Below the pieces are notes generated by a model. That model made no database searches and was not told where the DNA came from. It saw only the letters and a program-made list of their open reading frames with translations. Positions 63,662 to 64,000 of a stretch of 64,000 nt of DNA are shown here, one piece after another (position 1 is the first letter of the stretch; every line of letters begins with the position of its first letter). This stretch comes from Pedobacter sp. MC2016-15 (lineage in GTDB: Bacteria > Bacteroidota > Bacteroidia > Sphingobacteriales > Sphingobacteriaceae), in NCBI RefSeq assembly GCF_026239695.1, contig NZ_JAPIVS010000008.1:62001-126000 (forward strand), read 5' to 3'. Position numbers and translations under genes: made by a program.

Positions 63662-64000
63662 TTACATTCTCTTTGGCTCTGCAGATAGTCCTGCAGCCTT
63701 CCTCAGTCTTGCCATCGACCAGCACCACCAGGCAGACTGCTCGCCGTTGCCCGCATCTTTGGTTTTCCATACGGCCGATTTCATCTTCGCAAGATCCTGG
63801 TCACTGATCCTGTTGGAAAGCGTATATCCATTTCCCTCCAGCCAGCCCCCTTCCATATAAACAGGTTTGCTGGCATTCACCAGTTTTATTACTTCTAAAA
63901 TCTCAGCAATTCTCTCATATCCTTTTTCTGATCTTGCAAAATCGATTTCCCAGGCCATGCCTTTGCCAATGATCTCATTCGAGATTGTACTGTCAGGATA
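63662..64000 (-). CDS. C-terminal part of an unidentified protein (5' end outside window)
   Basis: The reading frame is open from the window edge (YPDSTISNEIIGKGMAWEID) to the TAA at 63664-63662, 112 residues. It has KGMAWEIDFARSEKGYERIA, SKPVYMEGGWLEGNGY and GNGEQSAWWCWSMARLRK, aromatic-rich lines that look like an alpha-helical or beta/alpha enzyme end. I cannot place it in a family. It is downstream of the sulfatase locus on the other strand. Confidence 0.7.
   Translation of the reverse strand, partial: YPDSTISNEIIGKGMAWEIDFARSEKGYERIAEILEVIKLVNASKPVYMEGGWLEGNGYTLSNRISDQDLAKMKSAVWKTKDAGNGEQSAWWCWSMARLRKAAGLSAEPKRM

Overview
The window looks like chromosomal DNA of a moderately AT-rich Bacteroidota, most likely a Sphingobacteriaceae member close to Pedobacter or Mucilaginibacter. 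The signs are SusC/SusD and FecR/ECF-sigma pairs, type IX secretion (T9SS) genes, a double-glycine natural-product leader, DUF2490 and DHp-type sensor proteins, TAnnTTTG -7 promoter boxes and weak Shine-Dalgarno sequences. No rRNA, tRNA, insertion sequence, phage or CRISPR array was seen. The assignment is inferred from gene content, not from a marker gene.

Layout. 1-2.6 kb (-): the 5' part of a membrane hybrid histidine kinase and a CxC thioredoxin-like protein. 2.9-5.1 kb: a coupled pair, a CBM9-like secreted protein and a Tat-exported GH10-like hydrolase. 5.1-8.6 kb: an acidic hypothetical protein, a membrane DHp-only protein and a GAF protein. 8.6-10.2 kb (-): MsrB and a DUF1624 membrane acyltransferase. 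10.3-11.7 kb: an S41 lipoprotein protease. 11.8-24.7 kb: ECF sigma, FecR, STN-type TonB receptor, two lipoproteins, a 1584-residue T9SS-sorted adhesin with MBG repeats, and PorP/SprF. 25.4-29.2 kb: a Tat-exported amine oxidase, a Tat-exported aminotransferase and a secreted Hint-domain protein. 29.5-31.5 kb: Crp/Fnr regulator, aldehyde dehydrogenase remnant and DUF2490 protein. 31.5-37.5 kb: purL, small hypotheticals and dnaA with an origin-like upstream region. 37.9-42.1 kb: Hsp70-like ATPase, BNR protein, short-chain dehydrogenase, YceI protein and a hypothetical. 42.1-47.2 kb: a candidate peptide natural-product locus. 47.4-53.8 kb: secreted protein, metallophosphoesterase, short-chain dehydrogenase, AraC regulator, two-component pair and a small membrane protein. 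54.6-62.2 kb: SusC, SusD and two sulfatases, i.e. a small sulfated-glycan utilisation locus. 62.2-64 kb (-): alpha/beta hydrolase, RidA and a truncated unknown gene.

The most interesting region is 42.1-47.2 kb. A 71-residue peptide has a double-glycine leader and eight cysteines in its core. Just upstream are a stand-alone C39 leader peptidase with all catalytic residues and a C39-like/VKOR/thioredoxin fusion that looks like a disulfide-forming enzyme. Divergent from these are an ATP-grasp protein and a GT2-like glycosyltransferase. The parts list (leader peptidase, thiol oxidase, glycosyltransferase, Cys-rich precursor) resembles glycocin loci such as sublancin, but the fusion, the split peptidase, the missing ABC exporter and the ATP-grasp protein are different. 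The link between the two strands is inference.

Second in interest is the Tat/Tat/Hint operon at 25.4-29.2 kb. It joins two exported amino-acid-type enzymes to a secreted protein with an apparently active but non-splicing Hint domain. Third is the sigma/anti-sigma-led locus at 11.8-24.7 kb, which puts a TonB receptor and a T9SS adhesin with its SprF-like partner under one apparent control.
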